Below are positions 14,019 to 22,232 of a stretch of DNA of 64,000 bases, piece after piece. Below the pieces are notes generated by a model. That model saw only the letters and a program-made list of their open reading frames with translations. It made no database searches and was not told the DNA's origin. Position numbers and translations under genes: made by a program. Source of the stretch: Pseudomonadota bacterium (GTDB taxonomy: Bacteria > Pseudomonadota > Gammaproteobacteria > Burkholderiales > Burkholderiaceae_B). The number at the start of each line of letters is the position of its first letter. Position 1 is the stretch's first letter. Location: assembly GCA_023425645.1 (NCBI GenBank), contig JAFACG010000019.1, positions 79,760 to 143,759 on the forward strand, given 5' to 3'.

Positions 14019-15260
14019 ATGGCCGAACACGCACGCTTATCCCCATCCGGCGCCCACCGCTGGGCACGCTGCCCCGGCAGTCTGGCTATGGAGGCCCAAT
14101 ACCCGGACGAATCCAGCGAATTCGCCGACGAGGGCACCGCCGCGCATGAACTGGCGTCCATGGCCTTGTTGGCCAGCGCCGACGCCGCAGCCTACGCAGG
14201 CCGCCGCATCGCTGTCGGGCACCGCACCTTCGAAGTGGACGGCGAAATGGCCGACTACGTGCAGGTGTACGTGGATGCCGTCATGGCGGCCGCCCAGGGC
14301 AATGAACTGCTTGTCGAGCAGCGCGTCGAGTTCAGCCAGTATGTAGGCGAACCCGGCCAGTTCGGCACAAGCGACGCCGTGATCCTGGCGCCCGACGAGA
14401 TCCAGGTGCACGACCTGAAATATGGCCGCGGGGTCAAGATCGATGCCCACGACAACGAGCAGCTAAAACTCTACGCCCTCGGGGCATTGAACGAGTTCGG
14501 CATGCTGGGTGACTTCAAACGTGTGCGCATGGTGATCCACCAGCCGCGGCTCGAGCACGTGTCCGAGGACGTCATCACCATCGACGAGTTGCTGCAGTTC
14601 GCCGACTGGATCAAGGAACGCGCCCAGCACGCACTGTCCTGCTTCGCCCTGGGGGTGGATGAGGACAAGGAACTCGTCCCTGGGGACAAGCAATGCCGCT
14701 TCTGCAGGCACAAGGCCAACTGTTCAAAACTCGCGCAGCACAACCTGAATACCGTGGCCGACGACTTTGTGGACATGTCCGGCGACCTTGGCGCGCAGCT
14801 GGGCGGCGCAATGGAACTGGTCGCCAATTCGGACAACCAGCATATCGCCACGCTCATGCCCCACCTGGATCTGATCGAAGGCTGGTGCAAGGCCGTGCGC
14901 GCCCGCGCCGAATCGGAACTGCTGGCCGGTCACGAAGTGCCTGGATACAAGCTGGTTGAAGGCCGACGCGGCAATCGCCAGTGGACGAACGACGAGGAAG
15001 CCGAAAGTGCACTCAAGGCCATGCGCTTGAAGCTTGAGCAGATGTACGACCTCAAACTGATCAGCCCCACCACCGCCGAAAAGCTGCACAAGGCCGGTGC
15101 GATCGGCCCGCGTCAGTGGCCCAAGCTGCAATCGATCATCACGCAGGCCGAAGGTAAGCCGTCCGTCGCCCCCGAGTCCGACAAGCGCCCGGCCCTGGTC
15201 ACCCAGGCCAGCGCCGACGAATTCGAGAACGTGGCCGAAACAGCGGAAGACCTCGTATGA
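14019..15260 (+). CDS. DUF2800 RecB/Cas4-like nuclease
   Basis: A 413-residue PD-(D/E)xK nuclease. N-terminal [15 protein letters not shown] with Cys18; active-site strand VHDLKYGRG (Asp132, Lys134) and downstream QLKLYALG; C-terminal Cys226, Cys229 and Cys235 ([10 protein letters not shown]). One N-terminal plus three C-terminal Cys is the Fe-S cluster arrangement of Cas4/AddB nucleases. Directly upstream of an SSB-like protein it is probably the exonuclease of the recombination/replication module. It ends [14 protein letters not shown]; the stop overlaps the next ATG (ATGA). Confidence 0.85.
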   Translation: MAEHARLSPSGAHRWARCPGSLAMEAQYPDESSEFADEGTAAHELASMALLASADAAAYAGRRIAVGHRTFEVDGEMADYVQVYVDAVMAAAQGNELLVEQRVEFSQYVGEPGQFGTSDAVILAPDEIQVHDLKYGRGVKIDAHDNEQLKLYALGALNEFGMLGDFKRVRMVIHQPRLEHVSEDVITIDELLQFADWIKERAQHALSCFALGVDEDKELVPGDKQCRFCRHKANCSKLAQHNLNTVADDFVDMSGDLGAQLGGAMELVANSDNQHIATLMPHLDLIEGWCKAVRARAESELLAGHEVPGYKLVEGRRGNRQWTNDEEAESALKAMRLKLEQMYDLKLISPTTAEKLHKAGAIGPRQWPKLQSIITQAEGKPSVAPESDKRPALVTQASADEFENVAETAEDLV

Positions 15261-15445
15261 GCAAGACGAAAAAATCCGCGCATGTTTCGCGCGTTCTGCC
15301 GCTGGATGCCCGCAACGCGCTGGTGGAGGCGTCTCAAACCCATAACCCACGTACCGACCCTTTGCGTCGCCAGAAAGCTATCGAAGAAGCCACCCGGCGC
15401 GCGAAGTTCCTTTACCCCCACCTTTTTAAGCACCCGGAGATTTGA
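15257..15445 (+). CDS. Small basic phage protein, 62 aa
   Basis: A Lys/Arg-rich protein ([21 protein letters not shown] ... [21 protein letters not shown]) with one or two predicted helices. It overlaps the nuclease stop by 4 nt and ends just before the SSB-like gene, so it is translated within the same module. Charge suggests nucleic-acid binding; no family recognised. Confidence 0.7.
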   Translation: MSKTKKSAHVSRVLPLDARNALVEASQTHNPRTDPLRRQKAIEEATRRAKFLYPHLFKHPEI

Positions 15446-15447
15446 CC

Positions 15448-15999
15448 ATGAAAATCCAACTCAAAAATGTACGCGCCGCTTTCCTGAACGCGCTGTTTGA
15501 AGCCAAGACCGTCAACGGCGAAGGCAAGCCCGCATTCTCGGCCACCTTCCTGCTCGACCCCGCCGACCCTCAGGTTAAGACCATCAACGCCGCGATCGAA
15601 GCAGTCGCCAAGGAGAAATGGGGAGCCAAGGCCGAAGCGATCCTGAAGCAGATGCGCGCCCAGGACAAGCTTTGCCTGCACGACGGCGACCTGAAGGCGA
15701 ACTACGACGGCTTCCCCGGCAACCTGTACGTGTCCAGCCGCAGCAACACGCGCCCCCTGGTGATCGACGCCGACAAAAGCCCCCTGGCTGAATCCGATGG
15801 CCGCCCGTATTCCGGCTGCTACGTCAACGCCAGCCTGGAACTTTGGGCGCAGGACAACAACTACGGCAAGCGCATCAACGCGCAGCTGCGCGGCGTGCAG
15901 TTCTTCAAGGATGGCGACGCCTTCGCAGGCGGCGGCGCAGCCAGCGAAGACGAGTTCGACGACGTGACTGAAGGCGCTACCGCCGACGACTTGGTGTAA
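15448..15999 (+). CDS. DUF2815 single-stranded DNA-binding protein (Enc34 SSB-like)
   Basis: A 183-residue protein starting MKIQLKNVRAAFLNALFEAK, with SATFLLDPADPQ, then GFPGNLYVSSRSNTRPLVID and SGCYVNASLELWAQDNNYGK, the OB-fold signature of the DUF2815 family, whose phage Enc34 member binds ssDNA. The end is acidic (EDEFDDVTEG...DDLV), like the tails SSBs use to recruit partners, but ending LV rather than F. GGAGA lies 8 nt before the ATG. It follows the RecB-like nuclease and precedes rdgC. Confidence 0.85.
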   Translation: MKIQLKNVRAAFLNALFEAKTVNGEGKPAFSATFLLDPADPQVKTINAAIEAVAKEKWGAKAEAILKQMRAQDKLCLHDGDLKANYDGFPGNLYVSSRSNTRPLVIDADKSPLAESDGRPYSGCYVNASLELWAQDNNYGKRINAQLRGVQFFKDGDAFAGGGAASEDEFDDVTEGATADDLV

Positions 16000-16008
16000 C
16001 CCGTAACC

Positions 16009-16104
16009 CCCTGGGCCCCGTGCCCAGGGCTTTCACGGCTGGCGATTGATCGGGCGGGACGCCCTGAAAACAGGATTACCGGCAGTCGCCAGCCGTGAAA
16101 GCCC
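16009..16104. repeat. Structured intergenic element: hairpin plus perfect 19-bp inverted repeat
   Basis: Hairpin A: 16009-16029, 8-bp stem (CCCTGGGC / GCCCAGGG), 5-nt loop. Long stem B: 16027-16045 with 16086-16104, 19 bp, no mismatch. A and B share 16027-16029, so they partly compete. Inside B's 40-nt loop lie two small overlapping hairpins (GGGCG-GGA-CGCCC and CCTG-AAAA-CAGG). It lies between the SSB-like stop and rdgC start. No gene, tRNA shape or U-run terminator is seen. It may be an attenuator, RNA-stability element or protein-binding RNA. Confidence 0.75.
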
Positions 16105-16125
16105 CACCAACAAGGAGATACCAAC

Positions 16126-17022
16126 ATGTGGTTCAAGAACCTTCGAGTCTTCCGTCTTGCATCAAGCTGGAATTATGACGCCAGCACTCTGCACGATCAT
16201 CTTTCCAAGCTTGCGTTTCGTCCCGGCGGCGCCACCGATATGACGGCTTTCGGTTGGGTGCCCCCACGCCCTGACGTCGACCTGGTGTATTTCAACGACG
16301 GCCAGTACCTCATTACGTTGCGAGTCGAAAAGAAACTGCTGCCCACGACCGTCGTGAATCAGTTCGCACGCGCTCGCGCACTGGAAATCGAAGAACAGCA
16401 GGGCTACAAACCCGGCCGCAAGCAGATGAAGGAAATCAAGGAGCAGGTCATCGACGAACTGCTGCCCAAGGCGTTCAGTTCGTACCGCGACATCAACGCG
16501 TGGATCGACACGCGCAGCCGCTGGCTGGCGATAGACGCTGCGGCTGCCGCACGAAGTGACGAGGTGATGGGCGCGTTGGCCAAGGTGTTGGACCCTTTTC
16601 CGATTATGCCCCTGTACACCGAGCTTTCACCAGCAGCCGCCATGACCAATTGGCTGATCACGGACGAGCCGCCCACCAATTTCAGCGTTGACCAAGACAC
16701 CGAACTGCGCGCCTACAACGAGACGCGCGCCACTGTTCGTTACCTGCGCCAGACAATCGATCTGGAAGCGGCGCACCAGCATGTCGGACAGGGAAAACAG
16801 TGCACGCGCTTGGCGCTCACTTGGGCAGACCGTGTGTCCTTCGTTCTGACAGATGACCTGGTGCTAAAGCGCGTGACACCGCTAGATGTGCTGCAAGAAG
16901 GTCGTCCGCCTGTCAGTGATGAAGCAGAACAGTTTGATTCCGACTTCGCGCTAATGACCGGTGAGTTTTCGCGCTTACTTAGCAATCTGGTTGACGCACT
17001 GGGCGGGGAACGTCTGGCATGA
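16126..17022 (+). CDS. rdgC: Recombination-associated protein RdgC (phage-encoded)
   Basis: A 298-residue protein, full family length (about 300). Recognisable features are MWFKNLRVFRL, GWVPPRPD, LLPTTVVNQFA near residue 80, a KQMKEIKEQVIDELLPKAF helix, and C-terminal ALTWADRVSFVLTDDLVLKRV. RdgC forms a DNA-encircling ring that restrains RecA. A phage copy between SSB and polymerase probably tunes recombination during replication. AAGGAG precedes the start at 16126. It overlaps the polymerase gene by 4 nt. Confidence 0.88.
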   Translation: MWFKNLRVFRLASSWNYDASTLHDHLSKLAFRPGGATDMTAFGWVPPRPDVDLVYFNDGQYLITLRVEKKLLPTTVVNQFARARALEIEEQQGYKPGRKQMKEIKEQVIDELLPKAFSSYRDINAWIDTRSRWLAIDAAAAARSDEVMGALAKVLDPFPIMPLYTELSPAAAMTNWLITDEPPTNFSVDQDTELRAYNETRATVRYLRQTIDLEAAHQHVGQGKQCTRLALTWADRVSFVLTDDLVLKRVTPLDVLQEGRPPVSDEAEQFDSDFALMTGEFSRLLSNLVDALGGERLA

Positions 17023-19115
17023 CCATCCTTTGGCTTGACCTCGAAACCTATAGCGAAGTGCCGATCACCAGCGGCACGCACGCTTACGCCGAAAAAGCGG
17101 AAGTGATGCTGTTCGCCTGGGCTCTCGACGACGGCCCGGTCAGCGTGTGGGATCGCACCCAAAACAAGGCGGCCCCGCACGCGCTGATTGCAGCAATCCA
17201 AGACCCGGACGTTATTGTTTACGCGCACAACAGCCATTTCGACCGCACCGTGCTGCGCCACGCCATGCCAGACTTCTGCCCGCCGATTGAGCGATGGCGC
17301 GACACGATGGCGCGAGCCCTGGCGCACGGCATGCCCGGCGCGTTGGGCGCCTTGTGCGACGTACTCAAGATCGACACCGACCAGGCCAAGGACAAAGACG
17401 GCAAGCAACTGATCCACCTGTTTTGCAAGCCGCGCCCGGCCAATAGCGCGCTGCGCCGGGCCACGCGCGAGACGCACCCCGACCAGTGGGCCAAGTTCGT
17501 TTCCTACGCTGGCGGCGATATCAAGGCCATGCGTGCGATCGCGGCCAAGCTGCCCGAGTGGAATTACAAGGGCGAAGAACTAGCACTGTGGCACCTGGAC
17601 CAGCGCATCAACGACCGTGGCGTGGCCGTCGATGTCGAACTGGCCCAGGCGGCCATTACCACGGTCGAGCGTGAGCAGAAGACCCTGGCTAAGCGCACGC
17701 AGACGCTTACCGATGGCGACGTGCAGGCCGCCACCCAGCGCGACGCCATGCTGGCACACGTCCTGATTGAATACGGCGTGAACCTGCCCGACATGCAGCA
17801 GTCCACGCTGGAACGGCGCATCAACGACCCCGACCTGCCCGTGGCGCTGCGCGAACTGCTAGCCATCCGTCTGCAAGCCAGCACCACCAGCACGGCCAAG
17901 TACAGGACGCTGATCAGAGGCGCCAGCAGCGACGGACGGCTGCGCGGTACGCTGCAATTTTGCGGCGCCAACCGTACGGGCCGCTGGGCGGGCCGACTGT
18001 TCCAGCCGCAAAACCTTCCCCGGCCTACGCTCAAGCAGCCCGAAATCGACTTCGGCATCGAAGCGCTCAAGGCAGGCTGCGCCGACCTTATCACCGACAA
18101 CGTCATGGCCCTGGCCAGTTCGGCCATTCGCGGCGCGATCATCGCCCCCCAGGGCAAGAAACTGGTTGTCGCTGACCTGTCCAACATCGAAGGTCGCATG
18201 CTCGCATGGCTGGCGGGCGAAGACTGGAAGCTGCAAGCATTCCGCGATTACGACACGATCGTCGGGTACGACAGCAAAGGTAAACCGATCCGTAAGGGCC
18301 ACGACCTGTACAAGCTGGCCTACGCCAAGGCGTTCGGGATACACCCCGACGAAGTGGACGACCACATGCGCCAGATCGGCAAGGTCAAGGAATTGATGCT
18401 GGGCTACGAAGGCGGTGTCGGCGCGTACATCACGGGGGCGGCCACGTACCGCATCGACCTTGAAGCCATGGCCGAATACGCCATCGGCACGATACCCGAC
18501 AGCACCAAACAAGAAGCCTTGCGCGCCTTCGAATGGGCCGAGAAAAAGCGCCGCACATTCGGCCTGTCCAAGCGGGCCTATGTCGTATGCGACTCGTTCA
18601 AACGCTTGTGGCGCGCCTCCAATCCCGAAATTGCGAGCTGGTGGAAGGAAGTCGAAAACAACGTCGTAGCCGCTATCGCCCGCCCTGGCGTTACCCGTAC
18701 TTGCCGCCGCGTCAAGATTCGCCGTGACGGTAGCTGGCTGCGCATCGCGCTGCCGTCAGGCCGAGCGCTGTGCTACCCGAGCCCCCAGGTTGATGACCAG
18801 GGCAAGGTCAGCTACATGGGCGTGAACCAATACACGCGCAAATGGCAACGACTCAAAACGTACGGCGGCAAGTTGGTTGAGAACATCACTCAGGCCGCCG
18901 CGCGCGACGTCCTGGCCGCAACCATGCCCGCCATCGAATCGGACGGCTACCAGATCGTGCTGTCCGTGCATGACGAATTTATCACCGAAGCCCCAGACAC
19001 CGCCGATTACAGCAGTGACCACCTGGCTGCGCTTATGTCCACCAACCCCCAGTGGGCTGAAGGCCTGCCCTTGGCTGCCGCTGGATTCGAAACCTACCGC
19101 TATAGGAAAGATTGA
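17019..19115 (+). CDS. Family A DNA polymerase with 3'-5' exonuclease
   Basis: A 698-residue protein. Exo I: DLE at 7-9 (WLDLETYSE); Exo II: HNSHFD with Asn71 and Asp75; Exo III: YAGGDIKAM. Polymerase motif A has Asp at about 386 (VVADLSNIEGRML), motif B KVKELMLGYEGG, motif C HDE at about 651-653 (LSVHDEF). All catalytic acidic residues are present, so both activities are expected. This is the phage replicative polymerase, cotranscribed with SSB and clamp-like genes. Confidence 0.93.
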   Translation: MTILWLDLETYSEVPITSGTHAYAEKAEVMLFAWALDDGPVSVWDRTQNKAAPHALIAAIQDPDVIVYAHNSHFDRTVLRHAMPDFCPPIERWRDTMARALAHGMPGALGALCDVLKIDTDQAKDKDGKQLIHLFCKPRPANSALRRATRETHPDQWAKFVSYAGGDIKAMRAIAAKLPEWNYKGEELALWHLDQRINDRGVAVDVELAQAAITTVEREQKTLAKRTQTLTDGDVQAATQRDAMLAHVLIEYGVNLPDMQQSTLERRINDPDLPVALRELLAIRLQASTTSTAKYRTLIRGASSDGRLRGTLQFCGANRTGRWAGRLFQPQNLPRPTLKQPEIDFGIEALKAGCADLITDNVMALASSAIRGAIIAPQGKKLVVADLSNIEGRMLAWLAGEDWKLQAFRDYDTIVGYDSKGKPIRKGHDLYKLAYAKAFGIHPDEVDDHMRQIGKVKELMLGYEGGVGAYITGAATYRIDLEAMAEYAIGTIPDSTKQEALRAFEWAEKKRRTFGLSKRAYVVCDSFKRLWRASNPEIASWWKEVENNVVAAIARPGVTRTCRRVKIRRDGSWLRIALPSGRALCYPSPQVDDQGKVSYMGVNQYTRKWQRLKTYGGKLVENITQAAARDVLAATMPAIESDGYQIVLSVHDEFITEAPDTADYSSDHLAALMSTNPQWAEGLPLAAAGFETYRYRKD

Positions 19116-19116
19116 T

Positions 19117-19800
19117 ATGCAAATCCAGATCGACCCCCGCGCGTTGCGCGCAGTTGCTCACTTCCGTGCCCTGAAAGACATACGTACCTACCTGACCGGG
19201 GTGCACGTAGAAGCCGGGCACGAGCATACCGTACTGGTGGCCACCAACGGCACGGCCATCGCAGCGCACATCAATGAGGTGCCCAATGACGTGCCGGTGC
19301 CGGTTCGTTTTCAGATCCCTGCCGATATCGTCGCTCTGCTGGTGAAGGGACGAAGCAGCGCAAGCACCTTGGTGTTCGAGAAGGAAGAACTGGCCACCGG
19401 CAATTGGCGCGTAGCTACACAACACGGTTGGCTTGAATTCACCCCGGACCACGATCGTTACCCCGACTGGCGCCGTGTAATCCCCGAAGAAACGAACGGC
19501 GCGCCTTGCATCATGAATCCCGAATACACCATGGCTATCTGGAAAGCCGCAGCTGAGTTCGGCATCAAGGGCATCGGGCAGAAGGGCAAGCCCCAGGTCA
19601 GCGTCGGCTTGAACGGCACCGTGGGCGCGTCACTGGCCAGCTTCGACGTGATCCCCGGCCTGGTTATGGCCTTTCAAGGAATGGCCGACAACAACCCCAC
19701 CCCGTACGTCGCTCGGCGACCGTCTTGGATCACCAAGACCTTGGCACCGACGGCTGAATCCGTGGTGGCCAAAAAAGATACAGCGGAGGACTTGGTATGA
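19117..19800 (+). CDS. Putative sliding clamp-like protein (two-domain)
   Basis: A 227-residue protein immediately after the polymerase (1-nt gap). The N-terminal region (IDPRALRAVAHFRALKDIR, then TYLTGVHVE..., LVATNGTAIAAHI, VRFQIPADIVALLVK) has the beta-clamp pattern of helix, strand, and a TDG-like turn (ATNG). A second similar half may follow (about 115-215). Bacterial clamps have three domains (about 366 aa); about 227 aa suits two domains per subunit, as in phage T4 gp45. Could instead be an unrelated polymerase accessory factor. Ends TAEDLV; the stop overlaps the next ATG. Confidence 0.6.
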   Translation: MQIQIDPRALRAVAHFRALKDIRTYLTGVHVEAGHEHTVLVATNGTAIAAHINEVPNDVPVPVRFQIPADIVALLVKGRSSASTLVFEKEELATGNWRVATQHGWLEFTPDHDRYPDWRRVIPEETNGAPCIMNPEYTMAIWKAAAEFGIKGIGQKGKPQVSVGLNGTVGASLASFDVIPGLVMAFQGMADNNPTPYVARRPSWITKTLAPTAESVVAKKDTAEDLV

Positions 19801-19904
19801 CCCGCTTACGTGCCTTCCGCAAGTTCATCAAGTTCTACCGCAGCCTGGGCTTCTCCCGTTACGAGTCCGTGCGTCGCGCATGGGGGATGGCTCGCTATGC
19901 GTGA
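19797..19904 (+). CDS. Tiny basic phage protein, 35 aa
   Basis: MTRLRAFRKFIKFYRSLGF followed by SRYESVRRAWGMARYA. It is very basic and aromatic, one amphipathic helix plus a short tail. The start overlaps the clamp-like stop (ATGA) and the stop lies inside the VRR-NUC start, so it is translationally coupled on both sides. Similar 30-40 aa basic ORFs occur in replication operons of other betaproteobacterial phages; function unknown. Confidence 0.6.
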   Translation: MTRLRAFRKFIKFYRSLGFSRYESVRRAWGMARYA

Positions 19905-20184
19905 ATCCGATATCGAAAAGTACCTAGTCGAGCGCGTCAAGGCGCTGGGCGGTGAAGTCCGCAAGGTCAAGTGGATTGGCCGCCGTGGCGCCCCCGACCG
20001 CTTGGTGATGTTGCCACAAGACCTACCCGCCGGGCGCTTGGACACCACACTTTGGGTCGAACTCAAAGCCCCAGGCGAGAAACCCAAGCCGCACCAGGCG
20101 CGCGAACATGAACGCATGCGCCGCATGGGCCAGTGCGTGGTCGTGATCGATTCTATGGAAGGCGTCGACGAGGTGTTGGCATGA
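19897..20184 (+). CDS. VRR-NUC domain nuclease
   Basis: A 95-residue stand-alone VRR-NUC protein. Core motif: Glu near residue 3-7 (ESDIE), GRRGAPDRLVML (the PD element), and WVELKAPGEKPKPHQ with the E-x-K pair and downstream Gln. These are the PD-(D/E)xK catalytic residues. Phage VRR-NUC proteins act as structure-specific (Holliday junction-type) nucleases. It overlaps the following gene by 4 nt. Confidence 0.88.
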   Translation: MRESDIEKYLVERVKALGGEVRKVKWIGRRGAPDRLVMLPQDLPAGRLDTTLWVELKAPGEKPKPHQAREHERMRRMGQCVVVIDSMEGVDEVLA

Positions 20185-20450
20185 GCGAAATGGGCGAGGT
20201 TTGGAACGCGCTCAAGAAGGAGCGCCAAGCCAAAAGAGCAACTAACCGGGGTCAGTCCGCCGACTACCTCTGCCAGCGGGGCATTCACTTCACCAGTCAC
20301 AACGGCGGGGCACACCTGATCGTAGAAGGCAAGGAGTGCTTCATCGACTTCTGGCCAGGCACAGGCACAGGCAAGTGGCACTGTAGAAGCGGGCAGAAAG
20401 GCTTCGGCGTTCGCAATCTGGTCGTTTACGTCCTCGGGTCTGCGACATGA
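20181..20450 (+). CDS. Conserved phage protein, 89 aa, unknown
   Basis: Basic N-terminal helix (ALKKERQAKRATNR), then an alpha/beta region: GIHFTSHNGGAHLIVEGKEC, DFWPGTGTGKWHCR and GFGVRNLVVYVL. It sits between the VRR-NUC nuclease and the helicase with 4-nt overlaps at both ends, and small proteins of this kind accompany VRR-NUC/SNF2 pairs in other phages. The two Cys and Trp-rich turn may mark a nucleic-acid-binding surface; no assigned function. Confidence 0.72.
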   Translation: MSEMGEVWNALKKERQAKRATNRGQSADYLCQRGIHFTSHNGGAHLIVEGKECFIDFWPGTGTGKWHCRSGQKGFGVRNLVVYVLGSAT

Positions 20451-21838
20451 AGACACGCATCGACTTCACCCCCCACGCGTACCAAGACCAGATCATTGGT
20501 CATCAGTTGGATTTGCAGCGCGGGGCCATCTGGGCAGGCATGGGCATGGGCAAGACGGTCAGCACGTTGGTGTCCCTTGATCTGTTGGAACTGGTCGAGC
20601 CCGGCCCCACGCTGGTCTTGGCGCCGCTGCGCGTGGCCGCCAGCACGTGGCCGGACGAAGCCCTGAAATGGAACAACCTGCGCAACGTGGAGGTGTCGGC
20701 GATTGTTGGTACGCCGCAAGAGCGTAAGGCCGCACTGCGCAAGCCCGCCAATGTGTTCACGATGAACTACGACAACCTGCCGTGGTTGCTGGAAACGCTG
20801 GGCGACAAGTGGCCTTTCCGTAAAGTCGTTGCCGACGAATCCACCCGGCTTAAATCGTTCCGGTTGCGGCAGGGCGGCAAGCGCGCCCAGGCGTTGGCCA
20901 AGGTCGCCCACTGCAAGGTAAGCCGGTTCATCGAACTGACCGGCACGCCCAGCCCCAACGGACTGCAAGACCTATGGGGGCAAATGTGGTTCATCGACCG
21001 TGGCGAACGTTTAGGCCGCACGTTCAGCGCGTTTCGTGACCGCTGGTTCCAGGCGGTACCGGGCGATAACAACTACCACCAGATCAGGCCGTTGCCTTTC
21101 GCCCAGCAGCAGATCGAAGACGCCGTGCGTGACGTGTGCCTGTCACTGGATGCGCGCGACTGGTTCGATATCGACGAGCCCATTGTCAGTGTCGTACGCG
21201 TGCCGCTGCCCTCGAAGGCCCGAAATCTGTATCGCAGTATGGAACGCGAAATGTATATGCAGATCGACGGCCACGAAGTCGAGGCGTTCACCGCCGCCAC
21301 CAAGACAATCAAGTGCTTGCAACTGGCCAGCGGCGCGGCCTATGTCGGCGAGAACAGCGAACAGTGGGCCGAAGTCCACGACGCCAAGCTGCAAGCCCTG
21401 GAATCGATCATCGAAGAAGCCGCTGGCATGCCGGTGCTGGTCGCCTATCACTTCAAAAGCGACCTAGCCCGGTTGCTCAAGGCGTTCCCGCGTGGCCGTC
21501 ATCTGGACAAGAGCCCCCAAACAATCCGCGACTGGAACGCCGGGAAAATCCCCGTGCTGTTCGCCCATCCAGCCAGTGCCGGACACGGGCTCAACCTGCA
21601 AGACGGCGGCAACATTCTGGTGTTCTTTTCCCACTGGTGGGACTTGGAGCAATTCCAGCAGATCGTCGAACGGATCGGCCCCACGCGCCAAAAACAGGCC
21701 GGGCACGATCGCCCCGTATTCATTTACCACATCGTCGCCGAAGACACGGTGGATGAACTCGTTATGGCACGGCGCGAGTCCAAGCGCGAAGTGCAAGACC
21801 TATTGCTTGAAGCCATGAAAAGGAGCAAAACCCCATGA
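20447..21838 (+). CDS. SNF2-type SF2 helicase/ATPase
   Basis: A 463-residue protein. Motif I GMGMGKT (about 31-37), Ia APLRVAA, II DEST (DEAD-box variant), III LTGTPSPNG, V AGHGLNLQDGG and VI QIVERIGPTRQ, in order across two RecA-like lobes. This is the short phage SNF2-like helicase usually next to a VRR-NUC gene; the two may process recombination or fork structures together. It overlaps both neighbours by 4 nt. Confidence 0.9.
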   Translation: MKTRIDFTPHAYQDQIIGHQLDLQRGAIWAGMGMGKTVSTLVSLDLLELVEPGPTLVLAPLRVAASTWPDEALKWNNLRNVEVSAIVGTPQERKAALRKPANVFTMNYDNLPWLLETLGDKWPFRKVVADESTRLKSFRLRQGGKRAQALAKVAHCKVSRFIELTGTPSPNGLQDLWGQMWFIDRGERLGRTFSAFRDRWFQAVPGDNNYHQIRPLPFAQQQIEDAVRDVCLSLDARDWFDIDEPIVSVVRVPLPSKARNLYRSMEREMYMQIDGHEVEAFTAATKTIKCLQLASGAAYVGENSEQWAEVHDAKLQALESIIEEAAGMPVLVAYHFKSDLARLLKAFPRGRHLDKSPQTIRDWNAGKIPVLFAHPASAGHGLNLQDGGNILVFFSHWWDLEQFQQIVERIGPTRQKQAGHDRPVFIYHIVAEDTVDELVMARRESKREVQDLLLEAMKRSKTP

Positions 21839-22230
21839 ATCACGATGCTGTGTCCATTCAGATGTGTTTGAAGGCGGGGCTGTCCGAAGAACAAGCCAAT
21901 CTGCTTTTGAGTCGCCTTGCCTCGCGGCGCGACCCCAGGGATGTCGCCAGCGATCCCGAAGGCAAGTTGGTGCACGACTTCAACAAGCCGCTACTGGCGG
22001 CGGCAGGCATCACCAGCGACGGAAGCACCGCCAGCTATTACGAGTTGCCCCCAGGCGCAACCGAGTTGCAGCACCTTATCAGCCACCGCGACATGAACGC
22101 ACAAATCGGGGAAATCTTCAGGGCCTGCTACCGCTATGGCGTGGTAGCGCACAGCCCGAAGCTGCGCGACATAAAGAAAATTATTTTCTACGCGAAGGCG
22201 GAACTTGAACGCTTGGAAAAGGAGGTTTAG
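21835..22230 (+). CDS. Phage protein, DUF3310-like
   Basis: A 131-residue protein. Conserved C-terminal half: YYELPPGATELQHLISHRDM then NAQIGEIFRACYRYGV and DIKKIIFYAKAELERLE. The pattern (Tyr-Tyr start, a helix with N/G-F-x-A-Y-R, then D-L/I-x-K-I-x-F/Y-A) recalls the DUF3310 phage proteins sometimes called nucleotide kinases without proof. The N-terminal 50 residues are less conserved. The ATGA start overlaps the helicase stop. Confidence 0.6.
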   Translation: MNHDAVSIQMCLKAGLSEEQANLLLSRLASRRDPRDVASDPEGKLVHDFNKPLLAAAGITSDGSTASYYELPPGATELQHLISHRDMNAQIGEIFRACYRYGVVAHSPKLRDIKKIIFYAKAELERLEKEV

Positions 22231-22232
22231 CC

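Noticed and set aside
16027-16104. Inverted repeat as a simple intrinsic terminator
   Set aside because: No U-run on either strand after the stem, and the rightward operon continues into rdgC with coupled genes.
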